DNA of 64,000 bases. Origin: Sphingosinicella sp. LHD-64. GTDB lineage: Bacteria > Pseudomonadota > Alphaproteobacteria > Sphingomonadales > Sphingomonadaceae. Shown piece by piece: positions 16,428 to 28,422 of the stretch (position 1 is the first letter of the stretch; every line of letters begins with the position of its first letter). Location of the stretch: assembly GCF_031157375.1 (NCBI RefSeq), contig NZ_JAVIFV010000002.1, positions 1 to 64,000 of the forward strand, read 5' to 3'. The notes beneath the pieces were generated by a model. That model did not search any database, was not told the origin of the DNA, and saw nothing but the letters and a program-made list of their open reading frames with translations. The translations under genes and the position numbers were made by a program.

Positions 16428-17587
16428 CGCCCCAGCGCCGACAGGTGCGCGAACAGCTGGTCGCTGTTCTTCTCCCAGCTAAACCGTTCTGCGGCAACCC
16501 GAACCTCGTCTTGCCCCGGCGGGTCTGCCAGTATCTGCGCCGCCGCCGACGCGAAGGCCTCGGCGTCGCGCGCCACCAGGCGGCCGGCGGCCGGCCGGTC
16601 GATCGCCTCGCGCGCGCCGCCGACGTCGCATGTGACGACGGGCGTGCCGCACGCCATCGCCTCCACCCACACATTGGCGAGGCCTTCGGACAGGCTCGGC
16701 TGCAGCGCCAGGTCCGCGGCAGCGAGGTATCGGGGCAGCTCCTCGTGCGGGCGATTGCCGACGAGCCTGACCCGGTCGTTGAGGCCGCGGTCCCGGATCA
16801 TCCGTTCGAGCACCGGCCGGTCCGGTCCCTCGCCGACCAGGATCAGGCTGGCGCCGGGCAATCGGGCCAGCGTCTCGATCACGATCCGTTGCCCCTTGCG
16901 TTCGATCAACGCCCCGGCGCACACCAGCAACGCCCCCGAGAGGCCGAGTTCCGCCTTTGCCGCGCCGCGATCGACAGGCTGGAAGCGAGCCATATCCACG
17001 CCGGTACGATGCACGGATATCCTGTCGGACGGCATGCCGAGTGCGACCATGTCGCGCTTGAGCGCCTCGCTGACGGCGAGCATCCCGTCCGCGGCGCGCC
17101 CGGCCGCAATGATCCGCGATCGGACGCCGGGACGATCGGTCCAATAGTGAATGTCGCTGCCGCGCGCCTTGATCGACACCGGGACGCCCAGCGCCCGTCC
17201 GAGCCGGACCGCCGCCGGCCCGTCCGGCCAGAAGAACTCTGCGTCGATGACATCGAACGGAAAGCGGGCACGGATATCCCGGAGCAAGGGCAGCAGCGCC
17301 TTTGCGATGCTCCTCGCGGTCAGCGCGACGCCGAGACGTGGCCAGACCCGGTAGCGCGGGCGATGCACGGTCAGGCCCTTCCAGCTCTCCTGCCGCGGCA
17401 GCGCGGCGAGTGGCGCATAATGCGGATGGCGCGACAACGGCCAGATCGGCAGTCCCACCGGCGCGACGACCTCCACGGCCACGTCCTTGCGCGCGGCGAG
17501 GCCAAGCGTCTGCCGCTCGACGAACACGCCGAGCGTCGGCTTCAGCGCGTTCGGGAACAGGGTCGACAGGGTAAGGACACGCAGCAT
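16424..17587 (-). CDS. Glycosyltransferase family 4 protein
   Basis: Product of 387 aa, predicted retaining glycosyltransferase of the GT-B fold that transfers a sugar from a nucleotide donor. N-terminal Rossmann half starts MLRVLTLSTLFPNALKPTLG. The C-terminal half carries the donor-site motifs: CAGALIERKGQRIVIETLA, LILVGEGPDRP, and the GT4 E-x7-E region SLSEGLANVWVEAMACGTPVV. The acceptor could be a cell-surface or exported polysaccharide, but no other polysaccharide genes adjoin. It stands alone, convergent with the Mth938 gene and divergent from bamD. Confidence 0.88.
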   Translation of the reverse strand: MLRVLTLSTLFPNALKPTLGVFVERQTLGLAARKDVAVEVVAPVGLPIWPLSRHPHYAPLAALPRQESWKGLTVHRPRYRVWPRLGVALTARSIAKALLPLLRDIRARFPFDVIDAEFFWPDGPAAVRLGRALGVPVSIKARGSDIHYWTDRPGVRSRIIAAGRAADGMLAVSEALKRDMVALGMPSDRISVHRTGVDMARFQPVDRGAAKAELGLSGALLVCAGALIERKGQRIVIETLARLPGASLILVGEGPDRPVLERMIRDRGLNDRVRLVGNRPHEELPRYLAAADLALQPSLSEGLANVWVEAMACGTPVVTCDVGGAREAIDRPAAGRLVARDAEAFASAAAQILADPPGQDEVRVAAERFSWEKNSDQLFAHLSALGR

Positions 17588-17717
17588 CGCGCGCGCCGTA
17601 GCACAGGTCGCCTATCGCGGGGTTAAGGCCCCTGCGTTCAACCGCTGTTCAGCCCCGTCCGGCGCAGATGCGCGAGCCCGCTTGGCCTTGTCCCGAGCCT
17701 CCGCTAAGAAGCCCGCC

Positions 17718-18605
17718 ATGCACAGCTTTCCCCGCCCCGTCGCGCTCCTCGCCATCGCTGCCGCGCTTGTCCCGCTTGCGGGCTGCGGCGCGCTGGGTGG
17801 CCGGAACAACAACCGGATCGACCAGCGCTATGTCGCCCGTGACGTGAACACGCTCTACAACGCCGCCTACGACCGTCTGCAGCGGCGCAACTATGCGCAG
17901 GCCGCGGCGCTGTTCGACGAGGTCGAGCGCCAGCATCCCTATTCGGTCTGGGCACGCCGGGCGCAGCTGATGAGCGCCTTCTCCTACTATGCGGCCGGCG
18001 ACCACACCAAGTCGATCGAATCCGCCCGGCGCTTCCTGTCGATCCATCCGGGCAATCGCGACGCCCCCTACGCACTCTATCTGATCGCGCTCAACTATTA
18101 CGAGCAGATCAGCGACGTGACCCGCGACCAGGCGATCACCCGGCAGGCGCTCGATGCCCTGGGCGAAGTCGTCCGCCGCTATCCCGGCACCTCCTATGCC
18201 GACGATTCGCGGCTGAAGATCGATCTGGTCAACGACCATCTTGCCGGCAAGGAGATGGAGATCGGCCGCTTCTACCAGCGCCGCAACCAGTGGCTCGCCT
18301 CGGTGATCCGCTTCCGCACCGTGATCGACCAGTATCAGACGACCAGCCACACGCCGGAAGCGCTGATGCGCCTCACCGAATCCTACCTCGCGCTCGGCAT
18401 TCCCGATCAGGCGCAGCGCTCGGCAGCGGTGCTCGGCGCCAACTATCCGGAGAGCCGCTGGTATCAGCGCGCCTATCAGCTGATGCAGCGCAACGATCGG
18501 CGGGGCCAGGCCGCGGCGACACCGCCCGCGCCGCCGACGCCCGTGCCGGCTCCTGCGGAACCGGCCCAGCCGACGCCGGCTCCGGCCGAAACCCCGGCAG
18601 ACTAG
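17718..18605 (+). CDS. bamD: Outer membrane protein assembly factor BamD
   Basis: Lipoprotein of the BAM complex that inserts beta-barrel proteins. The 295-aa product has a lipoprotein signal ending LVPLAGC, then five TPR-like helix pairs: NTLYNAAYDRLQRRNYAQAA, RFLSIHPGNRDAPYALYLIA and YPGTSYADDSRLKIDLVNDH are characteristic BamD segments. A Pro/Ala-rich tail after residue 265 is longer than in E. coli. ATG 17718 is chosen because it directly starts the signal peptide; the open frame upstream (from 17487) has no such feature. It heads the bamD-recN block found in many alphaproteobacteria. Confidence 0.93.
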   Translation: MHSFPRPVALLAIAAALVPLAGCGALGGRNNNRIDQRYVARDVNTLYNAAYDRLQRRNYAQAAALFDEVERQHPYSVWARRAQLMSAFSYYAAGDHTKSIESARRFLSIHPGNRDAPYALYLIALNYYEQISDVTRDQAITRQALDALGEVVRRYPGTSYADDSRLKIDLVNDHLAGKEMEIGRFYQRRNQWLASVIRFRTVIDQYQTTSHTPEALMRLTESYLALGIPDQAQRSAAVLGANYPESRWYQRAYQLMQRNDRRGQAAATPPAPPTPVPAPAEPAQPTPAPAETPAD

Positions 18606-18615
18606 GATGCCTGGC

Positions 18616-18755
18616 CGTCATCCCGGCGCAGGCCGGGATCCCAGGACGGAAAGGCACGGCAGGCGAGCTGATTGGGTCGGTGCGGACTGCCCCACAGTCC
18701 GCAGCCATGCCGGGGGCATGGCGACCTCCCCAATCCCGGCCTTCGCCGGGGCGAC
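18616..18755. repeat. Palindromic intergenic repeat between bamD and recN (family R1)
   Basis: Left arm CATCCCGGCGCAGGCCGGGATC and right arm AATCCCGGCCTTCGCCGGGG enclose about 90 bases, including a further GCGGACTG-CCCCA-CAGTCCGC hairpin. Same plan as the copy between secD and secF. Confidence 0.85.
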
Positions 18756-18775
18756 GACCTCCTGAGGAGGCCGTC

Positions 18776-20424
18776 GTGCTGACCGGCCTCTCGATCCGCG
18801 ACGTCGTCCTGATCGACACGCTCGACCTCGAATTTTCGGGCGGGCTCGGCGTGCTGACCGGGGAGACCGGCGCCGGCAAGTCGATCCTCCTCGACGCACT
18901 CGGGCTGGCGCTCGGATCGCGGGCCGATACCGGCCTCGTCCGCGCCGGCCAGACGCAGGCGACGGTGAGCGTCAGCTTCGACTTGCCCAGGGCCCACGAC
19001 GCCATCGCGCTGCTCAAGGAGAATGGCCTGGACGGCGAGCCGGGCGAGCCGCTGACGATCCGCCGCGTCGTGCGCGCCGACGGCGGCAGCCGCGCCTTCG
19101 TCAACGACCAGTCGGTCTCGGCCGGGCTGCTGCGCGAGCTGGGCGCCCTGCTGGTCGAGATCCACGGCCAGCATGACGAGCGCGGCCTGCTCAATCCGCG
19201 CGGCCACCGTGCGCTGCTCGACACCTACGGCGCCCTCGACACGGCGCCCACAACCGCGGCGTGGCAGCGGCTGCGCGAGGCGGAGGACGCTTTAGCCGAG
19301 GCCCGCCGCACCTACGAGGAAGCGGAACGGGACCGCGAATGGCTGACCCATTCGGTCGGCGAACTGGAGCAGCTCGATCCGCAGCCGGGCGAGGAGGAAA
19401 GCCTCGCCAGCCTTCGTGCCGGCATGCAGGCCGGGGCGAAGCTGGGCGACGAGCTCGAAGCCGTGAACGCGCTGGTTCAGGGTTCCGAGGGCGGCCTCGC
19501 CCAGCTCCGCCAGGCGGCGCGGCGGCTCGACCGGATCGCGCCCGAGCATCCGCTGCTCGCCGAGGCACTGGCGGCGCTCGACCGCGCGGTCATCGAGGCG
19601 TCGGAGGGCGAGACGGCGCTGGAGCGCGCCGGCGAGGCGCTTGCCTTCGATCCCGCCCGGCTGGAGGCCGCCGAGACGCGCCTGTTCGACATCCGCGCGC
19701 TCGCCCGCAAGCATCGGGTCGAGCCCGATGCCCTGCCCGCACTGCGCGAGGAGCTGGCTCGCAAGCTTGGAGCGATCGAGGCCGGCGAGGAACGCCTGGC
19801 CATGCTCGAAGAGGCGGTCCGCGGCGGCCGGGGCGACTATGACCATGCGGCCGAGGCGCTGAGCCATGCCCGCCGCGCCGCCGCCCAGCGCCTCGACGCC
19901 GCCGTCGCGGCGGAGTTGGCGCCGCTCAAGCTCGATGCCGCCCGCTTCCGCACCGTGATCGAACCGGCCGAGCCCTCCGCCGCCGGCATCGACAGGGTCG
20001 CGTTCGAGGTCTCGACCAATCCCGGCGCGCCGTTCGGCCCGCTGACCAGGATCGCGTCCGGCGGCGAGCTCAGCCGGTTCATCCTCGCGCTCAAGGTCGC
20101 GCTGGCCGAGGAAGGCGGCGCGACGACGATGATCTTCGACGAGATCGACCGCGGCGTCGGCGGCGCCGTCGCCAGCGCGGTCGGCGAGCGGCTGCACCGG
20201 CTCGCCGACGCCGGCCAGGTGATCGTCGTCACCCATTCGCCGCAGGTGGCGGCGCGCGGCGCGCGGCACCTGCTCATCGAGAAGAGCCATGACGGCCTCG
20301 TCACCCGCACCAGCGTCCAGGCGCTCGACCCGGCCCGCCGCCGCGAGGAGATCGCCCGCATGCTCTCCGGCGCCGAGGTGACCGACGAGGCACGGGCACA
20401 GGCGGCACGACTTCTGGAGGCAGC

Positions 20425-20428
<4 letters not shown>
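18776..20428 (+). CDS. recN: DNA repair protein RecN
   Basis: SMC-like ATPase that acts in double-strand break repair. The 550-aa product has Walker A GETGAGKS at residues 29-36, a long coiled-coil middle, ABC signature ASGGELSRF near residue 427 and Walker B MIFDEIDRGVGG near 450. Start: GTG 18776 has GAGGAGG 5 bases upstream and gives LTGLSIRDVVLID; the longer open frame upstream runs through bamD and the repeat and is not coding. Length matches RecN (about 555 aa). The stop overlaps the next start as ATGA. Confidence 0.95.
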
Positions 20429-23249
<2,821 letters not shown>

Positions 23250-23320
23250 ATATCTGGTAAATAGACTTTCCTACAGATAACCAAATAGGTTACTCAAACA
23301 ATCTTCGCAAGGAGGTTGTC

Positions 23321-23587
23321 ATGGATGAGTCGCTTTCCGTTCCCGTGCCGCCACCGCGGACCCTCGCGGGCTATCGTGCGCTGCTCAGCATCGTCGCGCT
23401 GACCGGTGGCCTGCTCGGTCTCGCCGGGCTCTATTTCATTCCCATCCCGGAGGGGAATCTGGAGCCGCTGCTGCTCGCCCTCGGGCTGGTGCTCGGCTGG
23501 GGATCGACCGTGATCGGCTACGAATTCGGTTCCTCCCCGGCCGGCCGCAAGGCGGCTGATGCCGGGGTTCGCAGCACGGGTAGATAA
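23321..23587 (+). CDS. Small two-helix membrane protein, holin-like tail
   Basis: Product of 88 aa with two membrane segments (ALLSIVALTGGLLGLAGLYF and LLLALGLVLGWGSTVIGYEF) and a short basic tail. A strong ribosome binding site (AAGGAGG) lies 7 bases before ATG 23321. The end of the second helix, YEFGSSPAGRKAAD, recalls the FGSS-x-GS-x-K ending of several phage holins. No phage gene adjoins, so I leave the function open. It is preceded by about 70 AT-rich bases that could hold a promoter. Confidence 0.6.
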   Translation: MDESLSVPVPPPRTLAGYRALLSIVALTGGLLGLAGLYFIPIPEGNLEPLLLALGLVLGWGSTVIGYEFGSSPAGRKAADAGVRSTGR

Positions 23588-23594
23588 TTTCGTG

Positions 23595-23623
23595 TTGACT
23601 TAATTAAGCAAACCGTGAAATAA
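23595..23623 (+). promoter_or_regulatory. Possible promoter and operator of the ArsR-type gene
   Basis: TTGACT (23595-23600) could be a -35 box, with the weak AAATAA (23618-23623) 17 bases on as -10. The palindrome TTAATTAA (23600-23607) lies between them and is a plausible site for the winged-helix regulator encoded directly downstream. Confidence 0.4.
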
Positions 23624-23629
23624 GAGAAC

Positions 23630-23950
23630 ATGAACCGATTCGCCGCCCTTTCCGATTCGACCCGGCTCGGCATCGTCGAGCTGCTCGCCGCGGGCGACCG
23701 CACCGCCGGTGCGATCGGCGAATGCTTCCCGATCAGCGCGCCGGCCGTTTCCCAGCATCTGAAGACGCTGCGCGAGGCGGGCCTCGTCCGCGTCCGGATC
23801 GACGGCCAGCGGCGGATCTACAGCCTCGATCCGGACGGGTTCGAGGAGATGGAGGACTGGTTCGCCAAGGTGCGCCGCTTCTGGGGCGGCCGGCTCGACG
23901 CGCTCGAACGCGCGTTGGAGGAAGACGACAAGGAAGGAGACGAGCAATGA
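23630..23950 (+). CDS. ArsR-family winged-helix transcriptional regulator
   Basis: Product of 106 aa. The DNA-binding wing is clear: FAALSDSTRLGIVELLAAGD, helix-turn-helix ISAPAVSQHLKTLREAGLV and wing VRIDGQRRIYSLDP. No metal-binding Cys pairs are seen, so it is not a classical metal sensor; ArsR members paired with SRPBCC proteins usually autorepress a short operon. It overlaps the next gene as ATGA. There is no good Shine-Dalgarno before ATG 23630 and the proposed -10 lies only 6 bases upstream, so the message could be leaderless. Confidence 0.85.
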   Translation: MNRFAALSDSTRLGIVELLAAGDRTAGAIGECFPISAPAVSQHLKTLREAGLVRVRIDGQRRIYSLDPDGFEEMEDWFAKVRRFWGGRLDALERALEEDDKEGDEQ

Positions 23951-24483
23951 CCACCGCGACCGCCGACTACGGCACCATCGCCGAAGCCGGCACCGTCCGC
24001 TTCGAACGGCTTCTCCCCGGCCCGATCGAGCGGGTCTGGGCCTATCTCACTGAATCCGACAAGCGCGCCAAATGGCTCGCCCATGGCGACATGGACCTGA
24101 AGCCCGGCGGCGAGATGGAATATGTCTGGCGCAACTGGGAGCTGGCCCAGCCCGACGAGGTCGCGCCGGAGAAATGGAGCGGCGAGCACCGGATGAAGGG
24201 GCATATCGTCCGGGTCGAGCCGCCCCGTCTCCTCGTCCACACCTGGGACGAGGAGAGCAGCAGCGCCGAGGTGAGCTTCGAGCTCAGCGAAGAGGGCGAC
24301 AAGGTCCGGCTCGTCCTCACCAACCGCCGCCTGCCCAATCGCGGCGAGGTGGTCGGCGTGTCGGGCGGCTGGCACACCCATCTCGACGTGCTGCAGGAGG
24401 TGCTCGAGGGTGGCCCCCGCAGCCGCTTCTGGGACAAGGTCGAGCGCCTCGAAAAGGAATATGAGGTGCGCACGCCAGCCTAA
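23947..24483 (+). CDS. SRPBCC (AHSA1-type) domain protein
   Basis: Product of 178 aa with a START-like ligand-binding fold: [20 protein letters not shown] at the start, then [20 protein letters not shown] and the C-terminal helix [17 protein letters not shown]. Such proteins bind hydrophobic small molecules; the ligand is not predictable. It is translationally coupled to the ArsR gene, the usual pairing for this regulator type, so it probably responds to, or helps process, the effector of that regulator. Confidence 0.85.
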   Translation: MTTATADYGTIAEAGTVRFERLLPGPIERVWAYLTESDKRAKWLAHGDMDLKPGGEMEYVWRNWELAQPDEVAPEKWSGEHRMKGHIVRVEPPRLLVHTWDEESSSAEVSFELSEEGDKVRLVLTNRRLPNRGEVVGVSGGWHTHLDVLQEVLEGGPRSRFWDKVERLEKEYEVRTPA

Positions 24484-24492
24484 CCCCTCGAT

Positions 24493-24576
24493 CGTCATTG
24501 CGAGCGAAGCGAAGCAATCCAGTGTGGTCTCCGAAGCCCGCTGGATTGCTTCGTCGTTCCACTCCTCGCAATGACG
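24493..24576. repeat. Palindromic intergenic repeat (family R2)
   Basis: Begins CGTCATTGCGAGCGAAGCGA and ends CTCCTCGCAATGACG, with CAATCCAG and CTGGATTG inside. Second copy of the family seen at 3517-3584. Confidence 0.8.
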
Positions 24577-24653
24577 GCTTCTCTCGCCACCGTTGCAGCA
24601 CTTGCTTCGACATCCCACATTCCCGCCCATCAATGAGCGGGAGTTCCTCACAG

Positions 24654-25211
24654 ATGGAAAGCTGGCATGGCACGACGATCGTCGGCGTGCGCAAGAACGG
24701 CAAGGCGGTGATCGCCGGCGACGGGCAGGTCTCGTTGCAGTCGACGGTGATCAAGCCCAATGCAAGGAAGGTCCGTCGGCTGGGCGCTAAGGACGAAAAG
24801 GGGGGCAACGTGATCGCCGGGTTCGCCGGCGCGACCGCCGACGCCTTCACCCTGTTCGACCGGCTGGAGCGCAAGCTCGAACAGCATAACGGCCAGCTGA
24901 TGCGCGCCGCGGTCGAGCTCGCCAAGGACTGGCGGACCGACAAATATCTGCGCAATCTCGAGGCGATGATGATCGTCGCCGACAGGGACGTGACGCTGAT
25001 CCTCACCGGCAATGGCGACGTGCTGGAGCCGGCGGCGGGCGTCGCGGCGATCGGCTCGGGCGGCAATTTCGCCTTGTCCGCCGCGACTGCCCTGTTCGAC
25101 TATGAGGAGGACGCCGAAGTGGTCGCGCGCAAGGCGATGAAGATCGCCGCGGACATCTGCGTTTACACCAACGAGAACGTGACGGTGGAGGTGATCGAAG
25201 GCGCCGCCTGA
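24654..25211 (+). CDS. hslV: ATP-dependent protease proteolytic subunit HslV
   Basis: Peptidase of the HslUV (ClpYQ) protease. The 185-aa product begins [19 protein letters not shown]. The mature N-terminus should be Thr7, the catalytic nucleophile, followed by [12 protein letters not shown] and NARKVRRLG, all diagnostic for HslV. The WHGTT form with a short propeptide occurs in other alphaproteobacteria. GGGAG lies about 10 bases upstream of ATG 24654; a second in-frame ATG at 24633 has no ribosome binding site. The partner hslU lies 1.3 kb downstream, separated by an oxidoreductase gene. Confidence 0.95.
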   Translation: MESWHGTTIVGVRKNGKAVIAGDGQVSLQSTVIKPNARKVRRLGAKDEKGGNVIAGFAGATADAFTLFDRLERKLEQHNGQLMRAAVELAKDWRTDKYLRNLEAMMIVADRDVTLILTGNGDVLEPAAGVAAIGSGGNFALSAATALFDYEEDAEVVARKAMKIAADICVYTNENVTVEVIEGAA

Positions 25212-25284
25212 CCCCGGTTTTTCTCGGATCTCTCCCAAGAAATTCTGGCTTCGCCGAAGCGACGCGGGAAGCTAGCGTGGGGCG

Positions 25285-26358
25285 ATGCACCGCCGCGCCT
25301 TCATCGGCTCCGCCGCCGCCACGCTTGCGCTCCCCGGTTGCGCCACCGTCGCAACCCGCCCCCTCATCCCGCGCGGCTGCCTGCCGCCGGTGAATGTCGC
25401 CGAGAACCGCGTCATCCGCACGATCGCGGGCCTGCGCCCCTATCGCGCGTCGGGCTTCGTGGTCCGCGCCGAGCCGCTCGGCGACAAGAGGCTGGTACAC
25501 AATTACGGCCATGGCGGCGCCGGGATCACCCTGTCCTGGGGCTCGTCGAAGCTCGCGACCGGGCTCGGCCTGCAAGGCCATGGCGGTCCGGTCGCGGTGA
25601 TCGGCGCGGGGATCATGGGCCTGACCACCGCCCGGCTGGTCCAGGAGGCGGGCTTTCCCGTCACCATCTACACGAAAGCGCTGCCGCCCGACACGACCTC
25701 GAACATTGCCGGCGGCCAGTGGAGTCCGTTCGGCCATTATCGCGACAGCGCCGTCTCGCCCCAATGGCGCGCCCAGTTCGCCGCCGCACTCGATTACAGC
25801 TGGCGGCGCTTCCAGATCATGGTCGGCGACGATTACGGCATCCGCTGGCTGCCGACCTATACCGAGGGAGATGCCCCCGCCGACGGCCACCATCCCGGTG
25901 CAGAGCGGCTTTCACCGGAACAGCATCCCTTCCCGGTCCAGGGCTTGTCGCGCTTCGACACCCTATATGTCGAAACCGGCCGGTTCCTGCGCGAGCTCGC
26001 CCGCGACGTGCAGATCGCCGGCGGCGCGATCCGCATCCGCGATTTCGCCACGCCTGCCGACATCGCCACCCTGCCCGAGCGACTGGTGTTCAACTGCACC
26101 GGCCTCGGCTCCCACGCCCTGTTCGACGACACGGAGCTGGAGCCGATCCGCGGCCAGCTCGCCGTGCTGCTGCCGCAGCCCGAGGTCCGCTACGCCTTCA
26201 CCGGCCAGGCCGGCTACATGTTTCCCCGCGCCGACGGCATCCTCCTCGGCGGGACGTTCGAACGCGGCGTCTGGGACGCGACGCCGCAGCCGGACGACAT
26301 CGCCCGCATCCTCGCGTCGCACCGGCGCCTGTTCGGCGGTTTCCGCTGCACCGCTTGA
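25285..26358 (+). CDS. FAD-dependent D-amino-acid-oxidase-like protein with permuted domain order, exported lipoprotein
   Basis: Product of 357 aa. The N-terminus MHRRAFIGSAAATLALPGC has a twin-arginine pattern and a lipobox (LPGC), so it may be exported folded and lipid-anchored. In D-amino-acid oxidases the dinucleotide-binding motif is N-terminal and the G-L-R-P...HNYGHGG-x-G-x-T-x-x-W-G block is C-terminal. Here the block (GLRPYRASGF at 49-58, VHNYGHGGAGITLSWG at 71-86) comes first and VAVIGAGIMGLTTARL (103-118) second, and the protein ends soon after LGGTFERGVWD. Substrate unknown. It lies between hslV and hslU on the same strand. Confidence 0.8.
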   Translation: MHRRAFIGSAAATLALPGCATVATRPLIPRGCLPPVNVAENRVIRTIAGLRPYRASGFVVRAEPLGDKRLVHNYGHGGAGITLSWGSSKLATGLGLQGHGGPVAVIGAGIMGLTTARLVQEAGFPVTIYTKALPPDTTSNIAGGQWSPFGHYRDSAVSPQWRAQFAAALDYSWRRFQIMVGDDYGIRWLPTYTEGDAPADGHHPGAERLSPEQHPFPVQGLSRFDTLYVETGRFLRELARDVQIAGGAIRIRDFATPADIATLPERLVFNCTGLGSHALFDDTELEPIRGQLAVLLPQPEVRYAFTGQAGYMFPRADGILLGGTFERGVWDATPQPDDIARILASHRRLFGGFRCTA

Positions 26359-26474
26359 ACTGCCTCGCCCCGAGTCCAATCTAGCGTCACGATATGGACT
26401 ATGAACCGACTTTCCCGGACACTGGCGGGACCCCCGAACCGGACGCCGACGCCACCCCCAGAAAAGCAGGACGC

Positions 26475-27776
26475 ATGAACGACGCCCTCACCCCCAAGGC
26501 GGTGGTCGCCGCGCTCGATTCCCACATCATCGGCCAGGACGAGGCCAAGCGCGCCGTCGCGGTGGCGCTGCGCAACCGCTGGCGCCGCCAGCAGCTTCCT
26601 GAAGGGCTGCGCGACGAGGTGACGCCAAAGAATATCCTGATGATCGGGCCGACCGGCTGCGGCAAGACCGAGATCAGCCGGCGCCTCGCCAAGCTCGCCG
26701 ACGCGCCGTTCGTGAAGGTCGAGGCGACCAAGTTCACCGAGGTCGGCTATGTCGGCCGCGACGTCGAGCAGATCGCCCGCGACCTCGTCGAGGAGGCGGT
26801 GCGGCTGGAGAAGGAGCGCCGCCGCGAGGCGGTGAAGGGCGCCGCCGAAGCCGCGGCGATCGAGCGGTTGCTCGACGCACTGACCGGGAAGGACAGCTCG
26901 GCCGCGACCCGCGAGAGCTTCAAGCGGATGCTCGCCGACGGTCATCTCAATGATCGCGAGGTCGAGATCGACGTTCTCGACCAGCCCAACACGCCGTTCG
27001 AAATCCCCGGCATGGGCGGCCAGGTCGGCATGATCAACCTCAGCGAGATGATGGGCAAGGCGATGGGCCAGCAGCCGCGCAAGAAGCGCAAGATGCCGGT
27101 CCGCGAGGCGCTGGCCAAGCTGGTCGAGGAGGAATCGGACAAACGGCTTGATCCCGACGACGTCAACCGCACCGCGCTCAAGGACGCCGAGGCCAATGGC
27201 ATCGTCTTCCTCGACGAGATCGACAAGATCGCGGTCAGCGACGTGCGCGGCGGCTCGGTCAGCCGCGAGGGCGTGCAGCGCGACCTGCTGCCGCTGATCG
27301 AGGGCACGACCGTCGCCACCAAATATGGTCCGATGAAGACCGACCACATCCTCTTCATCGCCTCGGGCGCCTTCCACGTCGCCAAGCCGTCGGATCTGCT
27401 TCCCGAGCTGCAGGGCCGCCTGCCGATCCGCGTCGAGCTGAAGGCGCTCACCGAGGCGGATTTCGTCCGCATCCTTTCGGACACGCAGGCGAGCCTGACG
27501 GAGCAGTATCGCGCCCTGCTCGGCACCGAGGGCGTTTCGGTCGAGTTCGCCGAGGACGGCATCCGCGCGCTCGCGAAGATCGCCGCCGAGGTGAACGAGA
27601 GCCTCGAGAATATCGGCGCCCGCCGCCTGCAGACGGTGATGGAGAAATTGCTCGAGGACGTCAGCTACGACGCCGAGGAGCGCAGGGGCGAAACCGTCCG
27701 CGTCGACGCCGCCTATGTCGAAGCCCAGCTCGCCGACATCGCGCGCAACGCCGATCTCAGCAAATACGTCCTCTAG
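26475..27776 (+). CDS. hslU: ATP-dependent protease ATPase subunit HslU
   Basis: AAA+ unfoldase that feeds substrates to HslV. The 433-aa product has the N-terminal [20 protein letters not shown], Walker [10 protein letters not shown] near residue 58, the pore loop GYVGRDVE, an I-domain, Walker [13 protein letters not shown] and the C-terminal end SKYVL that docks into HslV. Start: AGCAGGA lies just upstream of ATG 26475; ATG 26394 would add 27 acidic Pro-rich residues without a clear ribosome site. Confidence 0.96.
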   Translation: MNDALTPKAVVAALDSHIIGQDEAKRAVAVALRNRWRRQQLPEGLRDEVTPKNILMIGPTGCGKTEISRRLAKLADAPFVKVEATKFTEVGYVGRDVEQIARDLVEEAVRLEKERRREAVKGAAEAAAIERLLDALTGKDSSAATRESFKRMLADGHLNDREVEIDVLDQPNTPFEIPGMGGQVGMINLSEMMGKAMGQQPRKKRKMPVREALAKLVEEESDKRLDPDDVNRTALKDAEANGIVFLDEIDKIAVSDVRGGSVSREGVQRDLLPLIEGTTVATKYGPMKTDHILFIASGAFHVAKPSDLLPELQGRLPIRVELKALTEADFVRILSDTQASLTEQYRALLGTEGVSVEFAEDGIRALAKIAAEVNESLENIGARRLQTVMEKLLEDVSYDAEERRGETVRVDAAYVEAQLADIARNADLSKYVL

Positions 27777-27855
27777 ATACTTACCTTCAAGGTCATTGCG
27801 TTCCTCCTATGTTCCGGCCATCGTCGGATGGCAGCGAATCACGGGAGGACTTGGG

Positions 27856-28257
27856 ATGCCCACCGGCCAATGCCATTGCGGCGCCATTCGTTACGAGGTG
27901 ACGGGTGCGCCGTTCTACACCGGCCTTTGCCATTGCAGCGACTGCCGTCGCCATGCCGGCGCGCCGCTGGTCGGCTGGACGGCTTATCCGGAGGATGGCC
28001 TCAAGGTCCTCCAGGGCGCGCCGAAAATCTATGCCTCGTCCGAACATGGCCGGCGGCATTTCTGCCCCGACTGCGGGACCGGTCTCTTCTACTATAATGC
28101 GGAGATCCTGCCCGGCATCGCCGATATCCAAATCGCGACGCTCGATGATCCGGAGGACGTGACGCCCGAAATGCACGTCCAGGTCGCCGAACGGCTCGGC
28201 TGGATGGAGAAAGCGCACGAACTCCCGGCCTTCGAACGCTATCCGCCGATGGAATAG
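27856..28257 (+). CDS. GFA-family (glutathione-dependent formaldehyde-activating enzyme-like) protein
   Basis: Small zinc-binding protein of 133 aa. Cys residues are spaced as in the GFA family: GQCHCGAIRYEV, GLCHCSDCRRHAG and HFCPDCGTGLFYY. Founding members bind glutathione and were linked to formaldehyde activation, but most homologues are of unknown function. GGGAGGA lies about 9 bases before ATG 27856. It stands alone downstream of hslU and is followed by a small terminator-like hairpin. Confidence 0.85.
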   Translation: MPTGQCHCGAIRYEVTGAPFYTGLCHCSDCRRHAGAPLVGWTAYPEDGLKVLQGAPKIYASSEHGRRHFCPDCGTGLFYYNAEILPGIADIQIATLDDPEDVTPEMHVQVAERLGWMEKAHELPAFERYPPME

Positions 28258-28281
28258 CGCTCGAAAAGCGCGCAGAAGTCC

Positions 28282-28301
28282 CCGTATTATTACGGTTTTT
28301 T
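28282..28301 (+). terminator. Intrinsic terminator after the GFA gene
   Basis: CCGTA (28282-28286), loop TTAT, TACGG (28291-28295), followed directly by six T. Short stem but a good T-run, 24 bases after the stop codon. Confidence 0.6.
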
Positions 28302-28422
28302 CGACCTTTTGTTGCATTCGTTTCGCCGGCCATCGTCCAGAGCGAACGATTCACCGATTGGCTGGAACCCGAATCGCGCACGCCCGCGTTCTCCCTCCAA
28401 ATCTCACCTACGGAGGGTAACA

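Noticed and set aside
18290-18775. N-terminal extension of RecN reading through bamD and the repeat
   Set aside because: The extension is a different frame of bamD plus a palindromic repeat; GTG 18776 has a strong ribosome site and gives the normal RecN start.
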